A stretch of 64,000 bases of DNA from Persicaria tinctoria (Eukaryota > Streptophyta > Magnoliopsida > Caryophyllales > Polygonaceae): the NCBI GenBank assembly GCA_037127255.1, contig JBANSL010000004.1, positions 75,662,627 through 75,726,626 of the forward strand, written 5' to 3'. Shown piece by piece: positions 22,760-34,185 of the stretch. Within the stretch, counting starts at the first letter, position 1. Every line of letters starts with the position of its first letter. Made by a program: the position numbers and the translations under genes. Below the pieces are notes generated by a model. The model did not search any database and was not told where the DNA came from. It saw only the letters and a list, made by a program, of their open reading frames with translations.

Positions 22760-25700
22760 TTAAGCATCGTTCCGAAGTAATATCTCCAAGAAAGGCGGAG
22801 GAGAGTCAAGGTAAACACTACCAAACGGAAAGGAAAAAGCAAAAGAAGCTAGCGAATCAGCAGAACGATTAGCTTCTCGGAATACATGACGAAACTGGAC
22901 AACCCAGTTTCTACGAATGAAGCCATGGCATAGAGCAACCAGGCTAGCGCACGGGTGAGTCGGTTTAAGCTTCTTCTTCAACAATTTGATGGCCACGAGA
23001 GAATCCGACTCAAAAACCACCTTCCTCGCTCCAAGCTCCCACGCCATTTGAAGACCACTGGAAATACCCCAAATTTCAGCATTCGCAACCGTACAGGCAC
23101 CCAAGTTATGGACAAAGCCCTGCACCCAATCCCCATTTTCGTCTCGCAGGACTCCTCCTGTAGCGGCGATCCTAGTACCCTGCACAACCCCATCCGTGTT
23201 AAGCTTCCACCAACCCTGGTCAGGTCGCTCCCACCCTACTTCGACATGGACCTTGGCTATGGCTTGTTCAGTTCCTTTCGCTTCCATCAGCGCCCTCTTG
23301 TACTCAACAACCATGTACACACAGTGCGCCATGGACAGGGGTTGCGGGTTGAGGCTCTTGAAGACGACGTTCCTCCTCCTTGTCCAGATCATCCAAAGCC
23401 CCGATGCAAAGACTGCATTCCACTCCACACCATCCCGCAAGTTTCTTCTGGACAACAGGTTGGCATGAACCCAAGAGGCGAAGGGAAGCGAGAAAAATCC
23501 CTCGACTTCCCTTGCCGTTTCAAACTGCAACCAAAAGACATCAGCAGCATCGCAATCTCGGAATAGGTGAGTCAAAGACTCCAGTCCTGTCACACAAACA
23601 GGGCAAGCCCCCGAGCTACAAGTATGCCTACGCATACGCTCAGAGTTTGTCAAACCCCCCCCCCCCCCCCCCCCAATAGCTAGTCACATAAAACTTCTAA
23701 TTCTCTCATTAACCTTGAGTTTCCAAATAGTGTAAAAAAGAGCAGAGTCAGTGAAATGGAAATTATACGTACCTTGGATGGGGTTGTATCCAGAGCTGAC
23801 CGAGTACTCCCCTTCGTTACTATTATTCCAGCATCTCACATCTTCTCTGCCCGAGACGGTAAGTGCAGCAATTTTGAGGATTGTAGACGCCGGCAAGAGC
23901 TGAGCAAAACATTGCCAGTCCCAACCACTGTTGGTATCCCACATATCCGCCACCAAGCACGACAGATCCTCAACATCAGTTTCATCATTTACCAAGTCTA
24001 TGAGCGGGGTAGTTTCCACCCACTTATCCCGCCAAAAACTGATTTTTCTCCCATTTCCCAACCGCCAACTGACATTCGGGTGGATGACAATACTCGTAGC
24101 AATAGAGATACTCTTCCAGACGAGTGAGGTTGCACTAGAAGCACCAAGGGATCTCCTTACATACTTACTACGGAGTAAATCCTTCCAACCCCCCCCCCCT
24201 CCCTTCCTCTTGCATCAATCTCCAACCCAGCTTAGCAACGAGCGCGAGATTCAGATCGGCTAAGCACTTAATCCCAAGCCCTCCGAGGGAGCGTGGTTTG
24301 ACGATCTCCGGCCAGGCAACTTTGTGCATCTTTCTCTTCTCCTTCGTAGAGCCCCAAAGGAAATTCCGACATATCTTTTCTAGTTCCTTGCAGGTTCCTT
24401 CCGGCAGCAGGACCGTCGACATGGAGTAGACCGGTATCGAGGAGAGTACCGATCTGACGAGCGTAGTCCTCCCGACGAAGCTTAGCAACTTCGCTTTCTA
24501 TCCATCCAATCTGCTGTTGAATTTTCCTACAACCGAAGCAAAGGTTGTCTTCGTGATCCTTTTATGAAGGATGCGGATACCAAGGTAGGATCCCAGATCA
24601 CCAGTAACCTCAATGCCGCCAGCAGTAAAAATCCTCTCTTTGCGTTCTTGCTTGACGTTCCTAGACACAAAAACTTTGGACTTCAGCAGGCTCACCTTTT
24701 GCCCATACCCTACACAAAACTCCTCCAAACAGTCCTTGACAACTTTGAATTGGCCCACAGAAGCCTCCGTGAATAGTAGAATATCATCGGCAAAGAAAAG
24801 GTGTGAGAGAACAGGGCCTCCCCTCGCAAATTTGATAGCTTTCCATTCACCCCGTTCCACTGCATCCGATATAATTTGACCCAGCCTCTCCATACATAAA
24901 ATAAATATATATGAGGAAATTGGGTCTCCTTGTCGGATTCCACAGGACGGAGTGAATCTAGACGAGACTTCACCCTTCCACAACACGTGCATCCTCGGCG
25001 TTCGCCCACATTCCATAATCCAGCCAATCAACGTATCCGGGAAGTTGGCGCGCTTGAGAGTGTCCTCGATGAAGGCCCAACTAAGCCTATCATAGGCTTT
25101 CTCAAGGTCAAGCTTGAGGCACATCCACCCCTTGAGACCTTGTTTCCTACGCATGGAATGAACCACTTCCTGGGCCACGACAATATTCTCAGAAATAAGC
25201 CTTCCCGGAACAAAGCTTCCTTGGAGCAGCCCTACAAGATCACTCATGATCGGTTGGAGGCGGCTAATGATAATCTTCATGATGGTTTTATAGATAACAT
25301 TACAAAGACGTATCAGGCGGAATTCCTGTAACCGTTCAGGCTTACCCACCTTGGGGAGCAACACAATGAGGGTGTCATTCACTCCCTCCGGAATACTAGA
25401 AGAAATAAAGAACTGTTTCACAAAATCAACCACCGACGGTCCTACCGTATCCCAGCTTTTTTGAAAAAAGACGGGCTGAAAACCATCTATGCCAGGAGCT
25501 TTATACGCGCCCATACTTTTGATAGCCGTGAAAATTTCAGCCGAGGACACAGCTCCGGTAGCCGCCTCCCACATACCATTCTGCACATGGGGGAAATCAG
25601 TCCGGGTTTCCACCATTTTACGAGGCTCCGTTCTCTCCTTATAGAGTTCCATGAAATAGTTCAGAGTCAGGGACTCAAGACCGGCCTTTTCCTCAATCCA

Positions 25701-26857
25701 GGAACCATCGTCCGCAAACAGACCTTCCACCCGATTTCTCTTACGACGAATCACCGTCGAGGTATGAAAGAAACTAGTATTGCGGTCTTCGAACGCGAGC
25801 CATGAAACTCTAGACTTTTGGAACCACAGGATTTCCTCTTGTTCAAGAGTCTCATCCAAGGCTTTTTTAACCTCCTCCTCCCAAGCTAAGCCTGCAGGGG
25901 TGGGCCTTTGAGCATTCTTACGCTGCGGAGTGTCGAGGGTCTTCATGAGATCGCTCTTCCTAGTTTGAATTCTGCAAAACACTTCCTTGTTCCATTTAGT
26001 TAGATCCACCTTTAGCCTCTCCAGAGCCATCGGAGCGGTGCAAAATCTATCCCAGTTTGAATCTAAGAAACCTGGGAAAGATTCGTGCATAGTCCAGGCC
26101 GCCTCAAATCTGAACGGTCTCCTATTTCTGTCCATCACGATGCGCGGGGAGATCTCCAACATCATGGGACAATGATCCGAAGAGTATCGAGGAAGATGGC
26201 AAACTCTGGCCTCCGGCCACTGCATTCGCCCTTCAACGTTAGCGAATATCCTGTCGAGCCTCTTCGAAACAATGCAGCCGCCAATGACCACTTTACTCCA
26301 AGTAAAATCCTGCCTAGTGTAACCCAAATCAAGGAGGCCGAATTTGTTTATAAGTCTGCAGAACGTCGGAGTATCCTTGTGAATACCACCCGACCCCCCA
26401 CACGATTCCGTTGGGCTAACAACACAATTGAAATCTCCCCCTAAGAACAGAGGTCCAGAGAAACTATCGAGACACACGCCAAGCGCTTCCCAAAACGGAG
26501 TCTTTCTCGTCATCGACTGAGGGGCATAGACCGCAATCAGGTGAGCTCTGGTTCCTGCCGTGGGCCAAGAGACGTGTCTGAAATCAGCTTCCTTTTCATG
26601 CACCCTGAAATCACATTTTTTATCACCCAGAGAAGCCAGATACCGCCTGAAAAACCCACAGCTTCAATGCGAACACAACCCGTGAAGTTCAGTTTCTTAT
26701 AGACCTCATCCGCCTGATCCCCTGAGATATGAGTCTCCATAAGAGCCACCACATCAATTGAGCAGCTCCTCTTTATGTATCTAATAACTCTTCTAAAACT
26801 TTTTTTCCCTGCATCGAAACAATTCCAAAAGAGTATATTAAGATTTTTGGTAGACAT
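22760..26857 (-). pseudogene. LINE ORF2 (endonuclease, reverse transcriptase, RNase H)
   Basis: Starts at 26857 (MSTKNLNILFWNC). The endonuclease part has LMETHISGD, GGDFNC and SSDHCPM. The reverse transcriptase has KLDLEKAYDRLSW, GIRQGDPIS and FFADDILLF (about 24777-24803). The zf-RVT region (CPVCVTGLESLTHLF) is followed by RNase H (LNTDG, ESDSLVA, REANRSADSLA), ending at 22760. Breaks: a one-base frameshift near 26605, a stop for Trp near 24495, and loss of frame at the C/G runs 24189-24199 and 23655-23674. Most of the protein is otherwise well kept. Confidence 0.9.
23655..23674. repeat. 20-base C homopolymer in LINE ORF2
   Basis: An uninterrupted run of 20 C at the border between the zf-RVT preceding region and the CPVC motif. 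It breaks the reading frame. Confidence 0.9.
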
Positions 26858-26913
26858 GATAAAATTGATCAAGAGAAATAACCAAGTAAAACCAAGCAAA
26901 CAATCAAACGAAA

Positions 26914-28687
26914 TTAAGAGTCCTGATTTATCTTCTTTTGGGCTCCGCTAATCTCTGTAACCGATTTTTCACAATCCCTGTCCTGCGGCTTTGTCATCTC
27001 AGTATCCGCGTCCGCACACCAGAATTTTCTGATCAACGGAGGAGCAAGGTTAGTCATCGTCACACCTCCCCAAGCAATCAATTTGTTATTCTCTTCCAAG
27101 TTGTTACAAGACCGATGGTTTGAAGCAGTCGGTGTGATCTGTCTCGGCCTCTTCTTCGTGTTGCCCATATCCATCGAATCCGACGATTCCCGAGATCCCT
27201 CGCTTTTACCTTTGCGGGCACCTTTCCTAGTAGTTTTCTTCTTTTTCTTATTGGTAGGAATAGTTTCCTGATTCCTTAAATTGCTCAAGTCCAGACTTTG
27301 TATCTCGGTTTGGGCCGTATGGACAGCCGTGTACATTGGGCTTTTCAACTTATGTTCTCCCTGTGGGCCTGATGGGGAAGCCCCACTAGTACTCTCCCCT
27401 TTAGCCTTCATCGACGTATCCTTTCTTTCCTTTTCTTGCACTCTAGGCCTCCTTCCGCCGTTATTCTCATTGGGATCATTAGTCTGCGCATTGAAGAGTT
27501 TCGCCTCTTTTCAAGGCTCAAGGACCAATCCCCGGGAGGAATAGGGCACACTTTTCCTGAAGCGATTCGGATTTCCATTCATCATCTGAACATTGTTGTT
27601 ACTGTTGTGACCGGTCGGCGGCGCAATCTGTTTAGGGATTGGCTTGGCAGGGCGGTTCCGATGCGTCACCGTCATCCAAGGGCCGTGGAAACCATCCTCC
27701 CCAACCGTGCTTTCCTTCATCTCCTCTTTTTTCTCAGATTCGCCTGTAGGCGCGCTCCGTCACTATCTCCTTGTTCTGTGCTTCGTCAGGCTTTGGATTA
27801 CAGGGGCAGTTGGCCTTCACATGGCCAACTCTACCACATCCAAAGCAGATCAACGGGATGCCTTCATACTCCAGGATGAATCTTTCCCCATTGATGCACA
27901 CAACCCCTTTTAAGGGTTCTTCAAGATTCACCTCAACACAGACCCGAGCGAAAATCCCCCTATTAGTATACAGAGTTCGGACGTCAACCTTAATCGGCTT
28001 GCAAAAACCTTTGGGAATCATCATGAGCACATCCTCCTAGTATAGGACCATAGGAAGATCTTTTATACGCACCCACGTCGGTGTAGACTTGATGATTTCC
28101 GAGGGCTTGAAGTCTGGAGACCACGCTTTTATGATTAGGCACTTACCAAACACCGTCCAGGGGCCTTCTGTGAGAACCTTCAGACAGTCCTCCTCTTTCT
28201 CTAATCTAGCCAGAAAATTTCCATAGGGGAGATCTATGAGTTGCAGCTGGCCAAACTCTTTCCAGATTTCTTTTAGCTTTCTCACCATCACTTGGAGAGG
28301 GACCTTCGATCCCACCATTCTAATAATAACGGAGTTCTTCCACACTCCCGCCAGGGCATCAATAACCTTTCTATCAATAGAGATTGCAGGATCTCCCAGA
28401 TTACCCTGCAGATATGAAATCGCAATCTTATCTCGGATGAACTCCCCACACAGAAGTGTTTTCCTCTGCGCAAAGCTTCCCATCACCACCCTATCTCTCC
28501 ACGAAGGGGCAGTAGTCTGAGTGGATGGCACATGGGCAGTAGCCGGTGGCACAGGAAAGCTAATATTCCCCGAACCTGGGTCTGCAGGCGGAGGAGTCCC
28601 CGGCGGGGGGTCCGTATGCATATCTTCAGTTTGGCTATTCGCCGGGGGGGGGGGGGGGTTCACATTAGAAACGCTCTCTTTTTCCAT
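26914..28687 (-). pseudogene. LINE ORF1 (gag-like RNA-binding protein)
   Basis: Begins MEKESVSNVN and a proline run encoded by a 15-base G/C homopolymer. The domain that follows (DKIAISYLQGNLG, WSPDFKPSE, WVRIKDLP) is the DUF4283 type found in plant L1 ORF1 proteins, with a CCHC knuckle CFGCGRVGHVKANC near 27810-27860. A stop at about 28036 and a frameshift near 27734 break it. The C-terminal third is Lys/Ser-rich with a basic stretch of five Lys. ORF1 coats the LINE RNA. Confidence 0.87.
28644..28658. repeat. 15-base G homopolymer at LINE ORF1 start
   Basis: In frame on the minus strand as five prolines, so it does not break ORF1. Confidence 0.88.
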
Positions 28688-28737
28688 TCTGCACTAGTGA
28701 CTCAAAAATTAACAATTTTCATTACAAATCTTCACTC

Positions 28738-28744
28738 TATAAAA
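28738..28744 (+). promoter_or_regulatory. TATA box of tandem family copy 1
   Basis: TATAAAA lies 80 bp before the conserved start at 28824. A similar box (TGATAAAAG, 34646-34654) precedes copy 4. Copies 2 and 3 lack the segment. Confidence 0.55.
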
Positions 28745-28823
28745 GAAGGTTATGGACCCGGTAGACTGTACCCTATACACACCTACCCGTAACCTACGCT
28801 CCCCTACTCGTAGCTCTACCACG

Positions 28824-29348
28824 ATGACCATCAAAAGACCCCTTCCCCAGGAATCTGACAGTTCGCCTAACCGCCTTCCACCGGCCCACCGCGCTAGGAT
28901 CGACAAGGGAACTCCGGCTGCTCCCGGGTCTGAGGTCGCCACCGACCACCGCCCGTCGGTGGTGATAGAGGTGTACCCGCCTCCGGGTACACCTGCCGCC
29001 GGAAACGCCGCCGTGGTCATCACCGTCCACGGCGGCACCGTCGTCGTCAATCGGGCAGCGACTCAGAGGACTCTGAATCCGACTGAGAGCCGGAGCCCGG
29101 AAAGGCGGCCGGAGAAGGAGACTGAGGTTGGCTGTCCGGTAAGGAAGCTAAATCCGAAGGAAAGCCGCAGCCCGGAAGAGCCGGAGGAGAAGGATATTGA
29201 GAAGGACGTTGTGCCGGAGGAGAAGGAGACTGAGAAGGACGACCAGGAGCCCGATGTTCCGTTGGAGCCCATCAATCCCGACTACTCATCCATGGATATC
29301 TCCGGCGAGACCAATATATCAGCCACAGGGAACCGGATCCTCTCCTAA
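28824..29348 (+). CDS. unrecognised tandem-family protein, copy 1
   Basis: A protein of 174 residues that I do not recognise. The start MTIKRPLPQES is chosen because copies 2 and 3 begin there and because the upstream in-frame Met at 28752 would lie only 8 bp from the TATA box. There are three parts. The first is basic and Pro-rich (NRLPPAHRARI). The second is a hydrophobic core likely to form strands (SVVIEVYPPPGTP, AVVITVHGGTVVVNRA). The third is a long Glu/Lys/Pro/Ser tail that repeats ESRSPE twice and is probably disordered. There is no signal peptide, membrane span or cysteine pattern. The last residues (GNRILS) come from the terminal repeat of the transposon that follows; the other copies end ISATSP or a variant. 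It could be a young lineage-specific gene or part of an unknown mobile element. Confidence 0.6.
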   Translation: MTIKRPLPQESDSSPNRLPPAHRARIDKGTPAAPGSEVATDHRPSVVIEVYPPPGTPAAGNAAVVITVHGGTVVVNRAATQRTLNPTESRSPERRPEKETEVGCPVRKLNPKESRSPEEPEEKDIEKDVVPEEKETEKDDQEPDVPLEPINPDYSSMDISGETNISATGNRILS

Positions 29349-30358
29349 TAGAGAGCTCCTAATATGGTCCTAATAAGTCAATCCTAACCGTTGAAATATT
29401 TCAACGGTGAAGATCTATTTTGCGATAATTAGCCCCAAATTAAACCTCTGATTTCTCCCTTCCGTCGGTTCTTTACAGCCTCTCTCGGTCTCTCCCTATC
29501 TTCCCTATCTCATATTCTCATTCAGAGGCTCGACATCCTCCCCCACCATCGATGTTCAGTACTTCGAAGACCTTCCATTGTCATCCTCCCATAGCCCATG
29601 GGTGGTTTGTTACCGTCCTTCCTTAGTCCATCGGACGAGCGCCACCACCCCCTACAGTGGAGCATGAAATCCGTCAATCGGATTAGGTATTCAAATTAGT
29701 TTTTTTTTTAATTGGAGATGAGTTCGAATGTTTGAGCACAAGTAGTGCTTTCTTCTTCTTTTTCATCAATTATTAAACCTATTACTGTCACATATAAATA
29801 ACAAATTCTTAACCATGTTGGTTTGATTTTATGATTGGGTTTTGGTTCAATTCAAATCCCTCTGAATTCGTCATTGAGAAATTGAATAGAAGTACCTTTG
29901 TTTTGCATTTGTGGGAGATTTGTTGAATCTGAATTACATTTGTTCCAGATTTTTTTTTTCTGAATTACGTGTCATGTGGTTGTTTTCCGTTGTGGTGAGA
30001 CTTCATCCTGAAATTCCTAATGGGTTGCCCGTTTTCATTTCTTGATATTTCTACAAGGTTTGATGACAGTCAATTTTTATGAAAAATCTAATTCCTACAT
30101 CTTGCTAAGCATTAATATTCAGTTAATTGCTCTTCTATTTGTTGCTGAATGATTATTATTTTCAAATGTGTGGTGACACGCATTTATATATACTCGGTTA
30201 CTTTCTCTGTTATTTTCAAATCTAGTTCTTGCATCTTGTTGTAGCATTAATATAATGGATCTTTGAAAAGCGACCATAGTAAATTGGGTGATTTCTTGCT
30301 TTATGATTGAGATGGAATTTGCCATTGAACTTGTTTTCTATTTGAATGCTCGCAAGTA

Positions 30359-30428
30359 GCCTATTAGCTCAATTGGTAGAGCGATGTGTTTGCGCACAAA
30401 GTTGTGGGTTCAAGTCCCACATAGGCTA
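30359..30428 (+). tRNA. tRNA-like sequence, forward copy (probable pseudogene)
   Basis: A cloverleaf-like order is visible: acceptor GCCTAT pairing with ATAGGC, D-arm GCTC..GAGC, and T-arm GTGGG-TTCAAGT-CCCAC with a good B box. The anticodon arm TGTG..CACA does not form a standard 5 bp stem with a 7-base loop, so no anticodon can be assigned with confidence. Likely a tRNA relic or a SINE-type module. Confidence 0.55.
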
Positions 30429-30664
30429 ATATGTTTTCTTAAATTCCTTGATAAACTATTCCAACATTTGAAACACCCATTGGAAAGATTGGTGTTGTAA
30501 TTTTCTTGGAAAACAGTGTAGAACAGCTTTTTGTTTCGGCTAATGCCCCTTAGTAAGAGGGGTAGACATAGCAAGAAACATTGCAGTTGTAGAAACTTTT
30601 TGTTAATAGAGGAATATTTGAGATAAGATGGCTTTGTAGATCAATTAGTTTAGACGGAACATAT

Positions 30665-30734
30665 TAGCCTATGTGGGAGTTGAACCCACATCTTTGTGTG
30701 CAAACACAATGCTCTACCAATTGAGCTAATAGGC
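30665..30734 (-). tRNA. tRNA-like sequence, inverted copy (probable pseudogene)
   Basis: The same tRNA-like sequence on the minus strand, with a few changes in the anticodon and T arms (GTTCAAC instead of GTTCAAG). Homology extends several bases beyond both ends, from CAAGTAGCC to GGCTAATATGTT. The pair therefore forms an inverted repeat of about 82 bp separated by about 235 bp. Confidence 0.55.
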
Positions 30735-32160
30735 TACTTGTTAATATATAAATTGAACAAAGCCTACAAATTGCAAATTGGTTTGTGTACTACTGTACTG
30801 TCATAAAAACAACATACCAATCAATACTAATTTGTGTTCTGCAAATTAGTTAATAAAATCTGAACTCTTACAACCATATTTCAGGGAGCCTGAATACGTA
30901 CCAAACAAGCTCACAAGTCACCCTCACGATTGATACCAACAGTACTACTACTAACACTAATATAGTAACACCAGCACAAAAGGTCTACAAGGATAATAAG
31001 ACACCACCTCTCCCACATCTCACAAAATAGAGGACAAGTTCAATGATCTCATCTCTCCAACTAGATGTTTACACCTGCCAATTAGCTATTTTTCATTCAA
31101 ATAAAACATTGTGATATGTTATATCAACACAATGAGAAATATCCAATCCGAAAGAGTATTCAGAGGAACTTACTATCCCCTAAATAAATAAATAAATTCA
31201 CTGTAATTAGTTGCATTATAAGATTCTAAAATTTTTGGCTTTACCCAAATATTGAAAGAGATTGACAAGCTAAAACCCGAAATTGACTCAAATGGTTGTA
31301 CATAGATTATGAATTAAAAAATCTGCACTCAAAATCTGAAAATTTTCGAGCTTATACTATGAATTGAACCAAATGTTATTATAAAGACTTGAAATTTTAA
31401 AGGCTTTAAAATCAGGGAAGTACCTCTAAAGATTTCAAGTGTCGGTCTGTGGAGGCCTATCACTTAAATTTTTGTGTTTTAAAATCAAGGAAGTACCTCT
31501 AATGTTTACACCAGATGAATGGCCTCAGCAACAACTACAAGGGCATCACGCTAGCTGACCACTTTGAAACGTCCATCAACACCATGTATCATTGGATCAT
31601 TCAATCGTTGCCTCTTGAAACAGTCATAGCAGAAACTTGTTTTTTCTGATATCCATTCTTAATTTATATCCTGCAACAGTTTAGGGAAAAACAAAGGTGA
31701 GCTTTTAGACCCAAAAACTTTGTGTCTGTGACACTACCATAGTGCAGCCTCCGTTACCGCTGAAGTCAGATATATCCCACCTCTAAAATGTCAACGTGAG
31801 CGAAAATTGTAGTTCAATCACAAACAGGTTGAGAGATCGGCAGCAAATCGATCGACGTCGTTAGGATTCCGATGTGCACAGAAGGCAGAGAGCGAGACCG
31901 GGAGAAGAGAGCGAGCGATTGACGAAAAGGCAAAGAGCGATTGGCAAAAAGGCAGAAAGCGAGACTGGAAGCAAATCGATCGACGTTAAGGATTATGATG
32001 TGCACGGTTGGAAGGAAGGAAGAGGTTGAGTAGTTTAACTTTGAGAAATGAGGTTTAATTTTAGGGAATTAATCCTAACCATTGATATATTTTAACGGTT
32101 AGGATCGACTTATTAGGACCATATTAGGAACTCTCTATTAGGAGAAGATCCAGTTCCCAC

Positions 32161-32675
32161 ACGGGCCCACAACCCCTTAATTGATTGTTTCAGATGTATT
32201 TATTTTTTATTTTATTTTATATGTATCTATTGTATTTATGTTTTTTTGGTGACCATCTAATGTATTTATCTACAAACACTTCAGTGCGTCTACCAGATAT
32301 AATAACGTACATGTTTATTGGAGCATGAAATCTGTCTCCTAAAGGCGGCCATAAGTATAGTTTGAATCACTTATAAATCACTCCGACGAATTTTGCACTC
32401 GGGGCAACTCCGACAACTCATCGAAATGCAGGAAAATAAGTCGGATGGAAATCTCCGACAATATTGATTATTCTTACTAATAATCCTTCAAATTTCACCA
32501 AATAATGTTTCACATTACACCGAATAATATTTGTGCACAAGGTACACCATAAGGGGTGTGCACACCTGAACCATACCCTAATATTGTAACTTTTTATCAA
32601 TTGATTTTGTAGATCCTCTGTACCCTATACACACCTACCCGTAACCTATGCTCCCCTACTCGTAGCCCTACTACG
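32161..32675. repeat. tandem-array spacer after copy 1
   Basis: Spacer unit that recurs at 33178-33672 and 34183-34761. It contains CTTATAAATCACTCCG and CACTCGGGGCAACTCCGACA and ends with TTTTGTAG before the leader of the next copy, which may be a splice acceptor. Confidence 0.85.
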
Positions 32676-33185
32676 ATGACCATCAAAAGACCCCTTCCAC
32701 AGGAATCTGACGGTTCGCCTAACCGCCTTCCACCGGCCCACCGCGCTAGGATCGGCGAGGGAACTCCGGCTGCTCCCGGGTCTGAGGTCGCCGCCGACCA
32801 CCGCCCGTCGGTGGTGATAGAGGTGTACCCGCCTCCGGGTACACCTGCCGCCGGAAAGGCCGTCGTGGTCATCACCGTCCACGGCACCGTCGTCGTCAAT
32901 CGGGCAGCGACTCAGAGGACTCTGAGTCCGACTGAGAGCCGGAGCCCAGAAAGGCGGCCGGAGAAGGAGACCGAGGTTGGCAGTCCAGTAAGAAAGCTGA
33001 GCCCGAAGGAAAGCCGCAGCCCGGAAGAGCCGGAGGAGAATGAGATTGAGAAGGACGCCGGGCCGGAGGAGAAAGAGACTGAAAAGGACGACCAGGAGCC
33101 CGCTGTTCCGTTGGAGCCCAACAATCCCGACTACTCATCCATGGATATCTCCGGCAAGAACAATATAAGAGCCACAACCCCTTAA
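32676..33185 (+). CDS. unrecognised tandem-family protein, copy 2
   Basis: 169 residues, open from MTIKRPLPQESDGSPN to the stop before the next spacer. It is very close to copies 1 and 3. Indels between copies are multiples of three (here one Gly codon less in the VVITVHG core), which is what a coding sequence would allow. The upstream TATA-box segment of copies 1 and 4 is missing. The tail reads ESRSPE, EEPEENEIEKD and KETEKDDQEP. Confidence 0.6.
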   Translation: MTIKRPLPQESDGSPNRLPPAHRARIGEGTPAAPGSEVAADHRPSVVIEVYPPPGTPAAGKAVVVITVHGTVVVNRAATQRTLSPTESRSPERRPEKETEVGSPVRKLSPKESRSPEEPEENEIEKDAGPEEKETEKDDQEPAVPLEPNNPDYSSMDISGKNNIRATTP

Positions 33186-33672
33186 TTGATTATTTCAGAT
33201 GTATTTATTTTTATTTTATTTTTTATGTATCTATTGTATTTATGTTTTTTTGGTGACCATCTAATGTATTTATCTACAAACACTTCAGTGCGTCTACCAG
33301 ATATAATAACGTACATGTTTATTGGAGCATGAAATCTGTCTTCTAAAGGCGGCCATGAGTATAGTTTGAATCACTTATAAATCACTCCGATGAATTTTGC
33401 ACTCGGGGCAACTCCGACAACTCATCGAAATGCAGGAAAATAAGTCGGATGGAAATCTCCGACAATATTGATTATTCTTACTAATAATCCTTCAAATTTC
33501 ACCAAATAATGTTTCACATTACACCGAATAATATTTGTGCACAAGGTCCACCATAAGGGATGTGCACACCCGAACCATACCCTAATATTGTAACTTTTTA
33601 TCAATTGATTTTGTCTGTACCCTATACACACCTACCCGTAACCTACGCTCCCCTACTCGTAGCCCTACCACG
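33178..33672. repeat. tandem-array spacer after copy 2
   Basis: About 495 bp, nearly identical to the spacers on either side. The unit period from copy 2 to copy 3 is 997 bp. Confidence 0.9.
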
Positions 33673-34185
33673 ATGACCATCAAAAGACCCCTTCCACAGG
33701 AATCTGACGGTTCGCCTAACCGCCTTCCGCCGGCACACCGCGCTAGGATCGGCGAGGGAACTCCTGCTACTCCCGGGTCTGAGGTCGCCGCCGACCACCG
33801 CCCGTCGGTGGTGATAGAGGTGTACCCGTCTCTTGGTACACCTTCCACTGGAAACGCCATCGTGGTCATCACCGTCCACGGCGGCACCATCGTCGTCAAT
33901 CGGGCAGCGACTCAGAGGACTCTGAATCCGACTGAGAGCCGGAGCCCGGAAAGGCGGCCGGAGAAGGAGACCGAGGTTGGCAGTCCAGTAAGAAAGCTGA
34001 GCCCGAAGGAAAGCCGCAGCCCGGAAGAGCCGGAGGAGAAGGAGATTGAGATGGACGCCGGGCCGGAGGAGAAGGAGACTGAAAAGGACGACCAGGAGCC
34101 CGCTGTTCCGTTGGAGCCCAACAATCCCGCCTACTCATCCATGGATATCTCCGGCGAGAACAATATATCAGCCACATCCCCTTAA
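33673..34185 (+). CDS. unrecognised tandem-family protein, copy 3
   Basis: 170 residues, open, same three-part plan as copies 1 and 2. The core changes from VYPPPGTPAAG to VYPSLGTPSTG, so residue changes fall in the region otherwise most conserved. It lacks the TATA segment, as copy 2 does. Function unknown. Confidence 0.6.
   Translation: MTIKRPLPQESDGSPNRLPPAHRARIGEGTPATPGSEVAADHRPSVVIEVYPSLGTPSTGNAIVVITVHGGTIVVNRAATQRTLNPTESRSPERRPEKETEVGSPVRKLSPKESRSPEEPEEKEIEMDAGPEEKETEKDDQEPAVPLEPNNPAYSSMDISGENNISATSP

Larger units (their letters stand above)
22643..28690 (-). mobile_element. near full-length L1-type LINE
   Basis: Oriented on the minus strand, with its poly(A) tail as a T run near 22648-22662 and its first ORF starting at 28687. 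It has the two-ORF plant L1 plan: ORF1 with an RNA-binding domain and zinc knuckle, then ORF2 with endonuclease, reverse transcriptase, zinc-binding region and RNase H. Several stops and frameshifts are present. I found no clear target-site duplication. The left side interrupts the LRB fragment and the right side abuts the tandem gene array. Confidence 0.93.
29328..32158. mobile_element. 2.8 kb TIR element inserted in the tandem array
   Basis: Ends are inverted repeats: GGGAACCGGATCCTCTCC on the left and, reverse-complemented, GGGAACTGGATCTTCTCC on the right. They continue imperfectly for about 125 bp (shared CCTAATATGGTCCTAATAAG and AAATTAAACCTC). TIRs of this length suggest a Mutator-like element, but the target-site duplication is unclear. 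No transposase is seen. The inside holds a GC-rich leader-like part (29440-29690), two facing tRNA-like sequences and a small repeat of an AAATCGATCGACGT segment near 31844 and 31973. It inserted at the stop codon of family copy 1. Confidence 0.8.

Noticed and set aside
24930..25331. Plus-strand frames within the 22.6-28.7 kb LINE
   Set aside because: They lie opposite reverse transcriptase motifs on the minus strand and have no domain of their own.
28752..28823. Upstream start at 28752 for family copy 1
   Set aside because: It is 8 bp from the TATA box and absent from copies 2 and 3; the Met at 28824 is shared.
30359..30734. Two functional tRNA genes
   Set aside because: The anticodon arm does not give a standard 7-base loop, so I list them only as tRNA-like.
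32896..33177. Antisense frames opposite the tandem-family copies
   Set aside because: They are conserved only because the sense strand is; Ser/Pro-rich with no independent start context.
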